DNA of 64,000 nucleotides from Tolypothrix brevis GSE-NOS-MK-07-07A (GCA_019358985.1 JAHHIJ010000015.1:1-64000); one strand, 5' to 3'. Counted from the stretch's first letter, positions 17,412 through 26,592 are shown. Notes: a model not told the origin generated them from the letters alone. Made by a program: numbers and translations.

Positions 17412-17541
17412 TAGACATCCACCGCTATGATTATTATGCGTTGCCCCAAACCCTTGTAGAGACGTAGCACTGCTACGTCTTTACCTCTTTTCACGTCTTT
17501 ACCTCTTTTCACGTCTTTACCTCTTTTCCAACAGATGTCTA
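17412..17541. repeat. Palindromic element, copy D, with an 18-bp triplication
   Basis: Begins TAGACATCC and ends AGATGTCTA. The interior ATGCGTTGCCCCAAACCCTTG and AGACGTAGCACTGCTACGTCT match the family. The right side carries ACGTCTTTACCTCTTTTC three times in exact tandem (17475-17528), which makes this copy ~38 bp longer than copies A and E. It lies six bases after the Uma2 stop. Confidence 0.75.
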
Positions 17542-17660
17542 ATTAAAAAACAAGCGCTCCGAATTAACTTTTCTTTTACTGAGCGCTATATTACCCTAGC
17601 GATCGCAGATTATAATAAAACTTCAGCATGGTGAATTTATCCAATTTAAAGTAACAAAAA

Positions 17661-18428
17661 TTAACCGTTTCTATCCCGATACAAACGCAATACATAAGCA
17701 CCCGCTGGAGTTTCTCTAAAAGCGCTAATTTTTGATGCAAAGGAATCAGGCAACTCTTGCAATGGACGCGGCTTTATTGGGTGTTCTGGTGGTAAGATAA
17801 CGGGTGCAGCCAAGGCAGCAAAAGTGATATCTGCGGCTGAAAAGCTATCTCCAACTAAATAGGTGCGTCCATCTGCTAATAACTCATTTACTTTCTCAAA
17901 AATGCTTTGAATTTGTTCATAAGCTTGTGCAGCAGACTCGGAATTAATATTAAAAGTTTTGCGAACAATTGAGCGCATCAAAGGAAAAACTACAGGAAAT
18001 AATGCCTCTTCAAAAGAAGGAACACCCTGAGTCCATTTGCTTTGGATAAACTTTGAATCATTTATCGTGTAAAAGTAACCCAAACAGCGTATAGCTGGTC
18101 CCAATTGCTCATCAAATAAATCTTCGAGTTCTTCTACTTGTCGGCGCAATTGAGGGTCAATGGGATAAAGTTTGGCTTTATCTGGGACAATTTTATCTAG
18201 ATATTGTAAGATATCTGTTGAATCAGTAAAAACGCCGTCTTCTGCTACCAAAACTGGAGTAGATTTTCCGCCAACACGCTTAGTTGCAATTAGATAAAAT
18301 GGTGGCATATGGGCTTCTTCGACGTAAGGAAGTTTTAGTTTTGTCAATGCCCAACGTGCCTTTTCGCAATAATGACTCACGGAAATTGTAATTAGACGAA
18401 GTTGCTTTTTTTGGGTAATCTGTGTCAT
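17661..18428 (-). CDS. Glutathione S-transferase family protein
   Basis: 255 residues. The N-terminal thioredoxin-like domain (~8-85) has LRLITISVSHYCEKARWALT with the SHYCEKARWAL helix-1 motif, TPVLVAEDG with the cis-Pro, and FTDSTDILQYLD. The rest is the all-helical GST C-domain (LFDEQLGPAIRC, FSAADITFAALAAPV). A Cys in HYCEKA may replace the usual Tyr/Ser. Cytoplasmic; could conjugate or reduce electrophiles. It lies alone on the minus strand with 170 bases to sbtB and no sign of a shared transcript. Confidence 0.87.
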   Translation of the reverse strand: MTQITQKKQLRLITISVSHYCEKARWALTKLKLPYVEEAHMPPFYLIATKRVGGKSTPVLVAEDGVFTDSTDILQYLDKIVPDKAKLYPIDPQLRRQVEELEDLFDEQLGPAIRCLGYFYTINDSKFIQSKWTQGVPSFEEALFPVVFPLMRSIVRKTFNINSESAAQAYEQIQSIFEKVNELLADGRTYLVGDSFSAADITFAALAAPVILPPEHPIKPRPLQELPDSFASKISAFRETPAGAYVLRLYRDRNG

Positions 18429-18601
18429 TTGATTTTTGTGTAATTGAAAGAGTTTGATGAATATTTATTTTTTAATTTCTCTGGGATGGGAATTGGACGA
18501 TTATTTTGCAGGCTGAGTAGCGTTATTAGATATAATTTATGCTTGCACAGTCCATTTAATCCGTCCCAAATTACTTAACCATAAACACTCAATCACTGCA
18601 A

Positions 18602-18919
18602 TTAAGATTCACTACCAACGCATTTAGTTGTGAACAATTCCATCGCATCGGAAATAAAACACGTCCCCCCTAACTTATTCAGAATAGGTCTAATATAATT
18701 TGCCACTGAAGACATTTTTTCTGGGGGAAAGAAAGCGATGACATAAACATTGTCTAACATAGTCATTGCCATATCATCACTGAGATTTCCTCTCCTACTT
18801 TTGCCGGCAACATTGCGAATCACTGTATGACCGGGTACACCTGCTTTTTCTAAAGCTTCTAAAATCTTTGCAAGTTCAACGTAATTGACAACGATTTCTA
18901 TCCGTTTAACTGACTGCAT
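18602..18919 (-). CDS. sbtB: SbtB-type PII-like carbon signalling protein
   Basis: 105 residues, in operon four bases after sbtA, which identifies it. The ferredoxin-like fold of the PII superfamily is visible: KRIEIVVNYVELAKILEALE, the T-loop region HTVIRNVAGKSRRGNLSDD, and NVYVIAFFPPEKM. SbtB proteins form trimers, bind adenine nucleotides including cAMP, and act on SbtA to gate bicarbonate uptake. Here the C-terminus is ELFTTKCVGSES; it keeps one Cys but lacks the CGPEGC-type redox loop of Synechocystis SbtB, so this regulator may not have that disulfide control. Confidence 0.9.
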   Translation of the reverse strand: MQSVKRIEIVVNYVELAKILEALEKAGVPGHTVIRNVAGKSRRGNLSDDMAMTMLDNVYVIAFFPPEKMSSVANYIRPILNKLGGTCFISDAMELFTTKCVGSES

Positions 18920-18923
18920 AATT

Positions 18924-19895
18924 TCATCTCCAAAACATATTAATGCCGTATAAATATAGAGGAATACCTACAATGATATTGAATGGGAATGTCACTGCCA
19001 AGGCTGTTGAAACATACAAACTGGGATTTGCCTCAGGAACAGTTAGCCGCATCGCTGCGGGAACTGCGATGTAAGAAGCGCTTGCACACAATACAGAAAA
19101 CAAAAGCGCATCTCCTTGCGACATACCAATCAGTTTGGCAACCACTAAAGCAATTCCAGCATTGACAATTGGGATAAGTATGGCAAATAAAATCAGAAAA
19201 ACACCTGTTTTTTGTAAATCTTTTATTCTTTTGGCGGCAAGCAATCCCATGTCCAGTAAAAAGAAGGTGAGAACACCGTAAAATATATCTTGGGTAAAAG
19301 GTTTCAACTTTTCCCAACCATGTTCACCAGTCAATATACCTATGACGAGGCTGCCAACTAGTAAAAATACGGAACTATTTAAACAAGCTTCTCGTAGCAC
19401 TTCAGACCAAGAAAACTCACTTTTACCTGGTTCTACTGCGAATAAATTCACCAAAATTATACCAACAATAATTGCTGGCGATTCCATCAAAGCTAGAGCT
19501 GCAACCATATAGCCATCAAAGACAATGCCCAGTTGAGTCAGGAAGGAACCAGCAGTAATAAAGGTAACAGCGCTGATGGAACCATAAGTAGCAGCGATCG
19601 CTCCGGCATTATAAGCGTCAAGTTTTACCCTCAGGATAAAAAATGTATAAACAGGAACGATACACGCCATTAAAATTGCTGCCAAAAGCGTTATAACTAG
19701 TTGTTGATTGATACCACTTTTGACTAATTCCACACCTCCCTTGAACCCGATCGCAAATAAAAGATATAGTGAAAACAACTTCGGTAAAGGTGGGGGAATT
19801 TCTAGATCCGACTTGACCAAAACTGCCAACATCCCCAAAAAGAAAGCTAATACAGGTGGATTCAAGATGTTAGACACTATCAGACTTACATCCAT
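18924..19895 (-). CDS. sbtA: Sodium-dependent bicarbonate transporter SbtA
   Basis: 323 residues from ATG 19895 (an in-frame TTG lies at 19904). About ten membrane helices in two inverted halves. Family signatures: NPPVLAFFLGMLAVLVKSDL, LYLLFAIGFKGGVEL, ATYGSISAVTFITAGSFL and CASASYIAVPAAMRLTVPEA; the GSISAVTF and SASYIAVP loops are the substrate-site repeats. It imports HCO3- with Na+ at the plasma membrane for the carbon-concentrating mechanism. sbtB follows after four bases. Regulation is normally by low CO2, but no site can be named here. Confidence 0.95.
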   Translation of the reverse strand: MDVSLIVSNILNPPVLAFFLGMLAVLVKSDLEIPPPLPKLFSLYLLFAIGFKGGVELVKSGINQQLVITLLAAILMACIVPVYTFFILRVKLDAYNAGAIAATYGSISAVTFITAGSFLTQLGIVFDGYMVAALALMESPAIIVGIILVNLFAVEPGKSEFSWSEVLREACLNSSVFLLVGSLVIGILTGEHGWEKLKPFTQDIFYGVLTFFLLDMGLLAAKRIKDLQKTGVFLILFAILIPIVNAGIALVVAKLIGMSQGDALLFSVLCASASYIAVPAAMRLTVPEANPSLYVSTALAVTFPFNIIVGIPLYLYGINMFWR

Positions 19896-19985
19896 TTCCA
19901 CCAATCCTCACGTAATTAATATTCCTTCATGAATTGTTGCATGAGAAGTGACAACTAGCATAAATTTTAAACAATCGGTTTGGGA

Positions 19986-20016
19986 GATCCCCGACTTCTT
20001 TAAGAAGTCGGGGATC
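19986..20016. repeat. Perfect hairpin GATCCCCGACTTCTT, copy 1
   Basis: GATCCCCGACTTCTT pairs with AAGAAGTCGGGGATC around a single base, 31 bases in all. It lies downstream of the Prx-Grx gene on the minus strand and upstream of sbtA. No T-run follows on either side. The same hairpin recurs at 54222-54252, there with a T-run. Confidence 0.7.
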
Positions 20017-20042
20017 TGACGTGCGATCGCTATATAATGGGC

Positions 20043-20777
20043 TTATTTAGTGCTAAAATAAGCTTCTAGCGCCTCAGAACCGCCAATTAATCTACCATCG
20101 ATAAATACTTGGGGAACTGTTGTTGCACCTGTAACTGCCTTTAGAGAGCGTGTGGAAGCATCTTTACCTAAAACGATTTCTTCGTAATCAATATCATTTT
20201 GCTTCAGCATTTCCTTCGCACGAGCGCAGAAAGGACAACCTACTTTTGCAAACAGAGAAACAAACTGGGGCTTTGCAGCTTGGGGATTGATATAATTGAG
20301 CATTGTGTCTGCATCCGACACTTTAAAGGGATCTCCTGGTTCGTCTGGCTCAATAAACATCTTTTCTACCATGCCATTCTTTACTAACATAGAATAGCGC
20401 CACGATCGCTTACCAAAACCTAAATTTGTTTTGTCTACTAGCATTCCCATGCCTTCAGTGAATTCACCGTTGCCGTCGGGAATTAATATGACATTATCTG
20501 CTTCTTGGTCTTTTGCCCATTCGTTCATGACAAAGGTGTCGTTTACCGAAATACAAACGATGCTATCTACACCATTTGCCTTAAAGGCTTTTGCTGTTTG
20601 GTTGTAACCAGGTAAGTGCGTAGATGAACAAGTCGGTGTAAAAGCACCTGGTAAGGAGAAAACAACTACTGTCTTATTGGCAAACAGTTCATCGGTGGTT
20701 ACATTTACCCACTCGTTGTTCTGACGAGTACGGAAGATAACTTGTGGTACTTTTTTTCCTTCGTGATTAGACAACAT
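20043..20777 (-). CDS. Peroxiredoxin-glutaredoxin hybrid (Prx5-Grx)
   Basis: 244 residues from ATG 20777, with AAGGA ten bases upstream (TTG 20780 is in frame). The Prx5 domain (1-165) has the peroxidatic Cys in [19 protein letters not shown] (C50). The glutaredoxin domain (~170-244) has CPFC at 181-184 and the TVPQVFIDG cis-Pro motif at 220-228. The fusion lets glutathione, through the Grx part, recycle the peroxidase, reducing H2O2 and alkyl hydroperoxides in the cytoplasm. Such hybrids are known in cyanobacteria and some pathogens. Single gene ending next to the 19986 hairpin. Confidence 0.93.
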   Translation of the reverse strand: MLSNHEGKKVPQVIFRTRQNNEWVNVTTDELFANKTVVVFSLPGAFTPTCSSTHLPGYNQTAKAFKANGVDSIVCISVNDTFVMNEWAKDQEADNVILIPDGNGEFTEGMGMLVDKTNLGFGKRSWRYSMLVKNGMVEKMFIEPDEPGDPFKVSDADTMLNYINPQAAKPQFVSLFAKVGCPFCARAKEMLKQNDIDYEEIVLGKDASTRSLKAVTGATTVPQVFIDGRLIGGSEALEAYFSTK

Positions 20778-20902
20778 CAATTTGGTTCCTTGAATAATAG
20801 TTCACATGAAGCGTACTCATAATGATTATGACATGTCAAGGGTACTAAGACTCAGTTTTGCAAGAAAATCAAAAAAAGGGTGTCAGATTTTAGCGATCGC
20901 AT

Positions 20903-20994
20903 TAGACATCGACCGAATTGAACTATGCGTTGCCCCAAACCCTTGATTAGACTATTCTGTGCTACGTCTCTACATTGTTTTCTGGAGATGTCTA
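20903..20994. repeat. 92-bp palindromic element, copy E
   Basis: TAGACATCGACC to TGGAGATGTCTA, 92 bp exactly as copy A and nearly identical through ATGCGTTGCCCCAAACCCTTG and TACGTCTCTACATTGTTTTC. The left arm of the inner hairpin is altered (ATTAGACTATTCTGTGC), so the core stem is weaker. It lies in the 438-base spacer 20781-21218, in which I see nothing else. Confidence 0.75.
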
Positions 20995-21218
20995 TTGTTA
21001 AAGAAACTTGGTTTTACCTATTGACTTGTGAAAGTTGACAAGGTATTATATGAATAATGAAAAAGGTGTGGACATATAGACCCGATTCGGAAGAATTTAA
21101 CTTCCTAACTTTGCTCTTAACGACGCCACGAGAGAAAGGCAATTAATCCAACTAGAAAAGAAAAGGTAAATTGCACCCAATGCTTCTGGGTAAAGTTGAA
21201 AAATCTGTCTTTGATTCC

Positions 21219-21744
21219 TCATGTTGTTGGAGAGGGTGTATTAATTTGGGCGATGCGGGCTTGGGCGTATTCTTGAATTGGTGTATAGTTAATTTTGGCA
21301 GCGAGTGTGGCAGCTTCATTTAAAGAATTAATTGCCGCGTTTGATTCTCCCATCTTTAACTCGACATCAGCGATAAAATACAGCAGATTGCGACTTTGAC
21401 TATATATGGAACCAATTTGAATGTAGAGATTTTGAGCTTGGTGGAGATATTCTAATGCTTGCTGGGGATTGTCTTGCAACTTACCAAATTCTTGCAGGAT
21501 ATTTGCTTCACCTAAGCGATCGCCAATATCGCGGTAGAATTGCAAAGCTGCTTCATAGCGACTTAATGCTTTATCACTGCGCTTGAGAAATTGTAAAACA
21601 TCACCAATGGCTTGTAAAGTATTTGCTTCACCTAAGCGAGAACCTGTATCGCGGTAGAATTCTAATGCCTGTCGATAACAATCCTCAGCTTGTGTGACAT
21701 CATCTCTAAGTTCAAAATAGAGATTCCCTAATTTTTCCCAACTA
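21219..21744 (-). pseudogene. TPR-protein C-terminal fragment
   Basis: At least three to four tetratricopeptide repeats are visible: CYRQALEFYRDTGSRLGEAN, YEAALQFYRDIGDRLGEAN, and YLHQAQNLYIQIGSIYSQSR. The sequence ends IAQINTPSPTT. The apparent start (MVALFTPC) lies inside the inserted element at 21745-21856, so the piece has lost its own 5' end. It is the tail of the ATPase-TPR gene whose other part lies at 21857-22170. Confidence 0.7.
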
Positions 21745-21856
21745 CTAGTACAGCACGGCGTAAATAAAGCTACCATTCAAAAAAGCCAAAAACCTTGTAT
21801 TTCAAGCTTTTTGACTTTTGACTTTTGAATGAGTGACTTCCGCGAAGCGGTACTAG
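21745..21856. repeat. 112-bp insertion with CTAGTAC termini
   Basis: Begins CTAGTACAGCACGGCG and ends GCGGTACTAG, short terminal inverted repeats. It contains the low-complexity TTTGACTTTTGACTTTTGAATGA in part. TPR-coding sequence resumes on both sides, so it is an insertion into a gene. No coding capacity. Confidence 0.6.
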
Positions 21857-22170
21857 CCAAATCAGCCTTTAAATCAAACTTTTTTTGTAACGCAATAGCC
21901 TTTTTATATGCTTCAATGGCAAATTTGCGATCTTGGGAACTGCGATCGCGTTGTTGATAATTTGAAATTTAGGTAAAAATAAAGAATTAATATTGTTTTT
22001 ATAAATATCTTCCACCAAGCCCAAATCAAGTTTATCCAAGTCATCAATCACCACCAAAACTTGCTTTTTAGTCTCAGCTTGAATTATGGAAGCAATTTCA
22101 TCAGCTTTGTGTGCAAGTTCAGAAACTTTACGCTCGTAAGTCTTTTTAATTTCTTCCCGAAACGTGGCTT
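21857..22170 (-). pseudogene. ATPase (Walker B) plus TPR fragment, deleted inside
   Basis: The minus strand first reads ATFREEIKKTYERKVSELAH, IASIIQAETKKQVLVVIDDL and DKLDLGLVEDIYKNN, the Walker B region of a cyanobacterial P-loop ATPase. After KFQII the frame shifts and the sequence becomes a TPR unit (RKFAIEAYKKAIALQKKFDL). The rest of the ATPase between these parts is missing, as is everything upstream of about 22170. The gene has suffered an internal deletion, 5' loss and an insertion. 22171-22342 shows no feature. Confidence 0.65.
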
Positions 22171-22342
22171 CATTTGACAGAAGTGTAGTTGTGTTTCTTC
22201 ACGCTTACCTACTTAATATGATCTGGAAAAGTTTTTTTCAAAAAGTTCAATTCTTTCAGCATATTAACTGCCTTTAACACAACTTGTTTTATTCAATTAA
22301 TTGCACCTAAAATTGTTTATAATATCCAAGCGGTATGTATAA

Positions 22343-23401
22343 TTATTTTTTCAAAGAACGGAGTGTAAACATGTATTGAAAGTTAACTTTTGAGCAAATC
22401 AAACTGAGAGAAATAGGTGCATAAATACCAATCGTGGTTCCTAATACCAAATGCATGACGGGTTCTGTAAAACCGAATAACTTTTGCAGCGCGATGCGAA
22501 AAAAAGATGCAGCAATAGTATGAGCCACAAAAATTTCTAAGGAAAATATTCCCCAGTTTTTGACAAAGAAGAGCAAATTGAACTTATCAAGTAAAACAGC
22601 CAAAGAAACTGTTGCAGCGATACCAAGCATTGCAATCAGGGGAATTGCTATCACATTTTCAGTTAGTTGAAATTGAACTGCTAGCCCAACTGCTATATAT
22701 CCACCTAAGGTGATCAATATCAAGGCAAAATGGTTAATTTTACTTTTGATAGATAGCCAGGTGCCACTACCGAAAATCACCCCTAGCGCAAAGTAGATAG
22801 CATGACGACGAAACAAATACAATACACCCCAAGTACCAAAGTTGACGTTTAACCCATGTAAACAATACAGCACAACAGCAAAAATCAAGAAGAATATTGG
22901 AGATAGTTTCAGCTTATTGAGTATTCCATAAACTATCAGGATGGCAAACAGAGTATAAAAAAACCAAAATTGCTGGTAGGGTTGATAGATAATCTGCCAA
23001 ATGTTTGTAAGTGATGTCTGGTTTGTGGTGGTATAACGTGATGCCAATGCCTGAATTCCCATCTGTATTAACGACCATAGGAAATAGGGGTAAGCGATGA
23101 CATACAGCTTATCAAGCAGAAAATCTTTGAAAGGTTTGGATAGCGATCGCTGTACAAATAAACCTGATATAAAAAAGAATAAAGGCATGTGAAAGCCATA
23201 AATCCAGCGATCGACAAGCAACAATAGTGTAGAAGGTTGCAATATTGAACTATTTACTAAACCCCGTAGGACGTGTCCAACTACAACCAAAAATATCCCT
23301 ATTCCTTTGGCATAATCAACCCAGTGCAGTCGATCCCGCATTAACGGATAATTGAGCTTGACTTTTGGTGCAAAGACTGAGTTGGCAGATGTTTCCTTCA
23401 T
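22343..23401 (-). CDS. Acyltransferase 3 family membrane protein
   Basis: 352 residues with about ten membrane helices. The family start is LHWVDYAKGIGIFLVVVGHV, with the catalytic-type His in GHV, then FHMPLFFFISGLF. These enzymes O-acetylate or succinylate polysaccharides at the membrane. It is the last gene of the surface-polysaccharide cluster, 25 bases after the flippase, so it probably decorates the exported sugar chain. Start ATG 23401. Confidence 0.88.
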   Translation of the reverse strand: MKETSANSVFAPKVKLNYPLMRDRLHWVDYAKGIGIFLVVVGHVLRGLVNSSILQPSTLLLLVDRWIYGFHMPLFFFISGLFVQRSLSKPFKDFLLDKLYVIAYPYFLWSLIQMGIQALASRYTTTNQTSLTNIWQIIYQPYQQFWFFYTLFAILIVYGILNKLKLSPIFFLIFAVVLYCLHGLNVNFGTWGVLYLFRRHAIYFALGVIFGSGTWLSIKSKINHFALILITLGGYIAVGLAVQFQLTENVIAIPLIAMLGIAATVSLAVLLDKFNLLFFVKNWGIFSLEIFVAHTIAASFFRIALQKLFGFTEPVMHLVLGTTIGIYAPISLSLICSKVNFQYMFTLRSLKK

Positions 23402-23425
23402 AAACCTATCTATTAATGAAATGCT

Positions 23426-24766
23426 CTAAAGTATTGCCTGAATTGGAAGACCAAATCCTAACGAATTCCGAACGATCAAAAGTAGAGCGAGTACTCCGAT
23501 AAAAAAGGCAGTACACAGAATATCCTGGGCAAAGGTGGAGAGTTTCTCCCGCCAAAGTCCATAAAGGTTGACGATGTACAAAGGCATATCGCTGAGTGCG
23601 ATCGCGATAATTGCTCCCACTGTGCCAAAACGATAAAATGCTAAAGGTAATCCCAGACCAATAACCGTAAACCCAGCTAAATTGCTTTGAGCCGTGTACA
23701 AGGGCTTGCCAATTGCTATCAGAGCCGGATTTATAGTATAAAATAATACAGAGAACCAAATGCCGCAGGATAGAATTGGCATCATCCAGATTGCCTCGGT
23801 ATAGTTTTCGTTGTAAAGTACGTCGATGACTAAATCGCCAACAGTCACTAAACCAGCTAATACCACCGCAAATCCCAATAGTATTAACCGACGTTGGCGG
23901 AGAATTTTGGCTCGCAAAATTGACCGAGGCTGGTCAAGAGAGTTGGAAATAGTCGGATAAATAACTTTATAGCTGAGAGTTTTAATTAGTTCACGGGGGA
24001 TGCCTGCTAGGGAGTAAGCTATTGTATAAACCCCTAAAATTTTAAAAGATAGTAGTTTAGCAAGAATAAGGCGATCGGCTTGCTCATTCAAAAATGTCAC
24101 CGCTGTTGCTAGAAACATCCATTTCCCGAAAGATAGAATCTCGCCCACGGCTTGCCGATCCCAAGCGAAGCGATTGGAATATCCTGGTATTAACCAATGG
24201 CTGCCTACCATTCTGTATATTGCGCCTGCGACTGCGCCAATAGCTAAAGCCCAGACACTTCGATTTAACCAGGCAGCGAGAATCATGGTAGACAGAGTTA
24301 AGATTTGCACCGTCATGTCGAATCGGGTCATCCTACCCAAGTCGATGCGGCGGTGCAAAGTATGTATGCTGGTGGAACCAAAGCCATCGAAAACTGATGT
24401 CAGTCCCACAATCGGAATTAACAACAACAGGCGCTGGTCATTGTAGAACTTTGCAGCAGGGAAGGAAATGAGTAGGAAAAACAACCAGAGTATCCAGCCA
24501 CGAATTGCTTGTAGCGTCCAAGCTGTATTCAGAAAAGTTTGCTCCTCGCCGCGTTTATTGTTGATAATACTTTGAGGAATGCCTAAGTCTGAGAATAAAT
24601 CTATGCCTGCTCTGAGGGTATTGACCACAGCCATCAAACCAAAAAACTCTGGTACTAGCAGACGAGTCAGGAGGAGGTTGCTGCCAAACCGGAGTATTTG
24701 AGCAGATCCATAACCAAAAAGTGTCCAGATTGCACCACGGATAGCACGCTTTTTCAGTGTTGTCAT
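23426..24766 (-). CDS. Polysaccharide flippase (Wzx/MVF type)
   Basis: 446 residues, about 12 membrane helices. The start RAIRGAIWTLFGYGSAQILR and FGLMAVVNTLRAGIDLFSDL with GIPQSIINNKRGEEQTFLN are typical of the oligosaccharide flippase branch with the MATE/MOP fold. It should move undecaprenyl-linked repeat units across the plasma membrane. Lies 23 bases behind a GT4 gene and 25 before the acyltransferase, so one transcript is likely. Confidence 0.9.
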   Translation of the reverse strand: MTTLKKRAIRGAIWTLFGYGSAQILRFGSNLLLTRLLVPEFFGLMAVVNTLRAGIDLFSDLGIPQSIINNKRGEEQTFLNTAWTLQAIRGWILWLFFLLISFPAAKFYNDQRLLLLIPIVGLTSVFDGFGSTSIHTLHRRIDLGRMTRFDMTVQILTLSTMILAAWLNRSVWALAIGAVAGAIYRMVGSHWLIPGYSNRFAWDRQAVGEILSFGKWMFLATAVTFLNEQADRLILAKLLSFKILGVYTIAYSLAGIPRELIKTLSYKVIYPTISNSLDQPRSILRAKILRQRRLILLGFAVVLAGLVTVGDLVIDVLYNENYTEAIWMMPILSCGIWFSVLFYTINPALIAIGKPLYTAQSNLAGFTVIGLGLPLAFYRFGTVGAIIAIALSDMPLYIVNLYGLWREKLSTFAQDILCTAFFIGVLALLLIVRNSLGFGLPIQAIL

Positions 24767-24789
24767 AATTTGTTTAAAGAGTGACTCGG

Positions 24790-26064
24790 CTAGTTGACTT
24801 GAGTCTTGGTTAGGTTTTGCAACTCGCCTAGTTGGTAGTTCTTCTCAGCAACCTGAGAATTTTCTGGGGTAGAGCGAAACAAATTCGCCAATTTGCTTGC
24901 TTCTTCAGTCACATTGTGATGCACTTTGACGGTTGCCGCCCCAGCTTTACCCATTTGCTCTAGATGTTCTGTTGGCTGTTGTAGCACTTCACGCATCGCT
25001 GCTGTCAAAGCTTCCACTGAACCTGATGGAACCAACCAACCGTTGATTCCTGGCTTTACCAGTTCGGGAATCCCAGCTACATAAGTGCTAATTACCGGAC
25101 GTGACAACGCCAAAGCCTCCATAATGACTACAGGTAGCCCTTCGGCAAAGCTAGGCTGAATCAAAGCACGGGAATTGATTATATATTTTTGCACTTCGGC
25201 ACCACTAGCCCAACCAGTAATTTTTACCTGTGCTTCCAAGTTGTAGTCTTTGATTAAACTTTCAATTTCCGGTCTTAAAGAACCATCTCCTACCAAAGTC
25301 AAATTACACGGCAAATTTTCCTCTGCTAGTTGCTTGACTGCTTGGAGGAGCAACAGTTGTCCTTTTTCTTGACAAAGGCGACCGACGCAGACCAAGTTTG
25401 GCTGAGATGATATTGTTGTTGTGAGTTGCTGGAAAAAATTATTGTCTACACCACAACGAATCACATGAATCTTTTGCCACTGCTGGTGGTCGCACCAGCG
25501 ATAAAGCTGACCTTTGCTGAACAAGCTGATTGTGACTACAAACGCAGCTCGATTTATCTTTTCCCTCAGCGCTAAACTTTCGGGTTGATCGAATTCGTAT
25601 GGTCCGTGAACCGTAAAGCTGTAGGGCGGTCCACCTAAGGCATGACACAACATCGCTACTGTGGTGGGGTTGGTTCCAAAGTGAGCATGAATGTGAGTTA
25701 TCCCCAATTTGCGAAACCAACCTAGCAGGACGCAAGCTTCTGCTAAGTAAATAATATGGTAAAATATGCCTCGCTCGGAAGCCCAACCAACTTTAAGAGC
25801 TAAGGATAAACTTTTTAACCAGAGAATTGGTCGAGCGATCGCCACGCTTAACAAGTTAAACAGCAACCCCAGAATACCTACACCCAAAACTATTTGAGTC
25901 TTTTGGAATTCCTCTTTGTCCTCTGTATCTACCAATTGAGTTTCGCATTTGCGGATTGAAAAGCGTGCTACCGACAGCCCGCAAGCCTCAATTGCAGTTA
26001 TTTCTCTGCGAATAAAGCTGTGACTTGCCTTGGGATATTGATTTACTAGATAAGCAATTTTCAT
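24790..26064 (-). CDS. Family 4 glycosyltransferase
   Basis: 424 residues, GT-B fold. The N-domain begins MKIAYLVNQYPKASHSFIRR, as in WcaL/colanic-acid type transferases, and has THIHAHFGTNPTTVAMLCHA. The C-domain has VCVGRLCQEKGQ, TLVGDGSLRPEIE, ITGWASGAEVQKYI and the E-x7-E site ALIQPSFAEGLPVVIMEALA. Transfers a sugar to a lipid-linked intermediate at the cytoplasmic face. The 528 bases upstream (26065-26592) contain only an imperfect inverted repeat. Confidence 0.9.
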   Translation of the reverse strand: MKIAYLVNQYPKASHSFIRREITAIEACGLSVARFSIRKCETQLVDTEDKEEFQKTQIVLGVGILGLLFNLLSVAIARPILWLKSLSLALKVGWASERGIFYHIIYLAEACVLLGWFRKLGITHIHAHFGTNPTTVAMLCHALGGPPYSFTVHGPYEFDQPESLALREKINRAAFVVTISLFSKGQLYRWCDHQQWQKIHVIRCGVDNNFFQQLTTTISSQPNLVCVGRLCQEKGQLLLLQAVKQLAEENLPCNLTLVGDGSLRPEIESLIKDYNLEAQVKITGWASGAEVQKYIINSRALIQPSFAEGLPVVIMEALALSRPVISTYVAGIPELVKPGINGWLVPSGSVEALTAAMREVLQQPTEHLEQMGKAGAATVKVHHNVTEEASKLANLFRSTPENSQVAEKNYQLGELQNLTKTQVN

Positions 26065-26470
26065 TTTTACTTCAGATGCACAGCAACAGTCTCACACTCA
26101 GTCAGCCGTCTGGCAAAATTTACTAATTATCAAGGCGATCGCACCTGAAAGTCATAAAAATTGTTATGAACTATAAACGACTTAGTATTGAAATCAGTAT
26201 CTGGGTAGGAAGGCACAAATAAATATAATATGAAGAAGATTAAGTTTTCAAAACTCTCTTTTCTTCTGTCTTCTGCTTTTTGCCTTCTCTTTATACTAAT
26301 TTTTGTTAATTCCAATACGTAATCATAATATTTTGCCTAAGTAAAATCAATTTACTTGTATGAAGTTAGTCTTTAGATTTGCTTGTACTTTTGTAAATTT
26401 ATGGTAAATATTGAGTTAATAATCCTGATTCTCTAGAAAATACTTGTTGCAAATAAAACCATAACTTCAT

Positions 26471-26564
26471 CAGGGCGCAAGTGCTGACCAACCAAGAAAA
26501 ATCTTCTCTGCCTGTTTACACAGAGGGTCAGGATAGGGTTGTAGGAATCAGCACTAACGCCCTG
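26471..26564. repeat. Imperfect inverted repeat CAGGGCG-GTGCTGA
   Basis: CAGGGCGCAAGTGCTGA (26471-26487) and TCAGCACTAACGCCCTG (26548-26564) are complementary except for three central bases and enclose 60 bases. It lies upstream of the GT4 gene and just after the GT2 stop. It could be a small element or a transcript-end structure. Confidence 0.4.
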
Positions 26565-26592
26565 TTTCTCCTAATAATTTGAGCAACAGACG

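Noticed and set aside
17475-17528. Three short direct repeats as CRISPR or iterons
   Set aside because: They abut without spacers and lie inside a palindromic element; simple slippage explains them.
19986-20016. Attachment site pair with the 54222-54252 hairpin
   Set aside because: The shared 31 bases form a palindromic hairpin typical of interspersed repeats or terminators; the 34 kb between encode ordinary chromosomal functions and no integrase.
23406-23759. 117-residue minus-strand frame over the flippase gene
   Set aside because: Overlaps the flippase 3' half in another frame and has no family signature.
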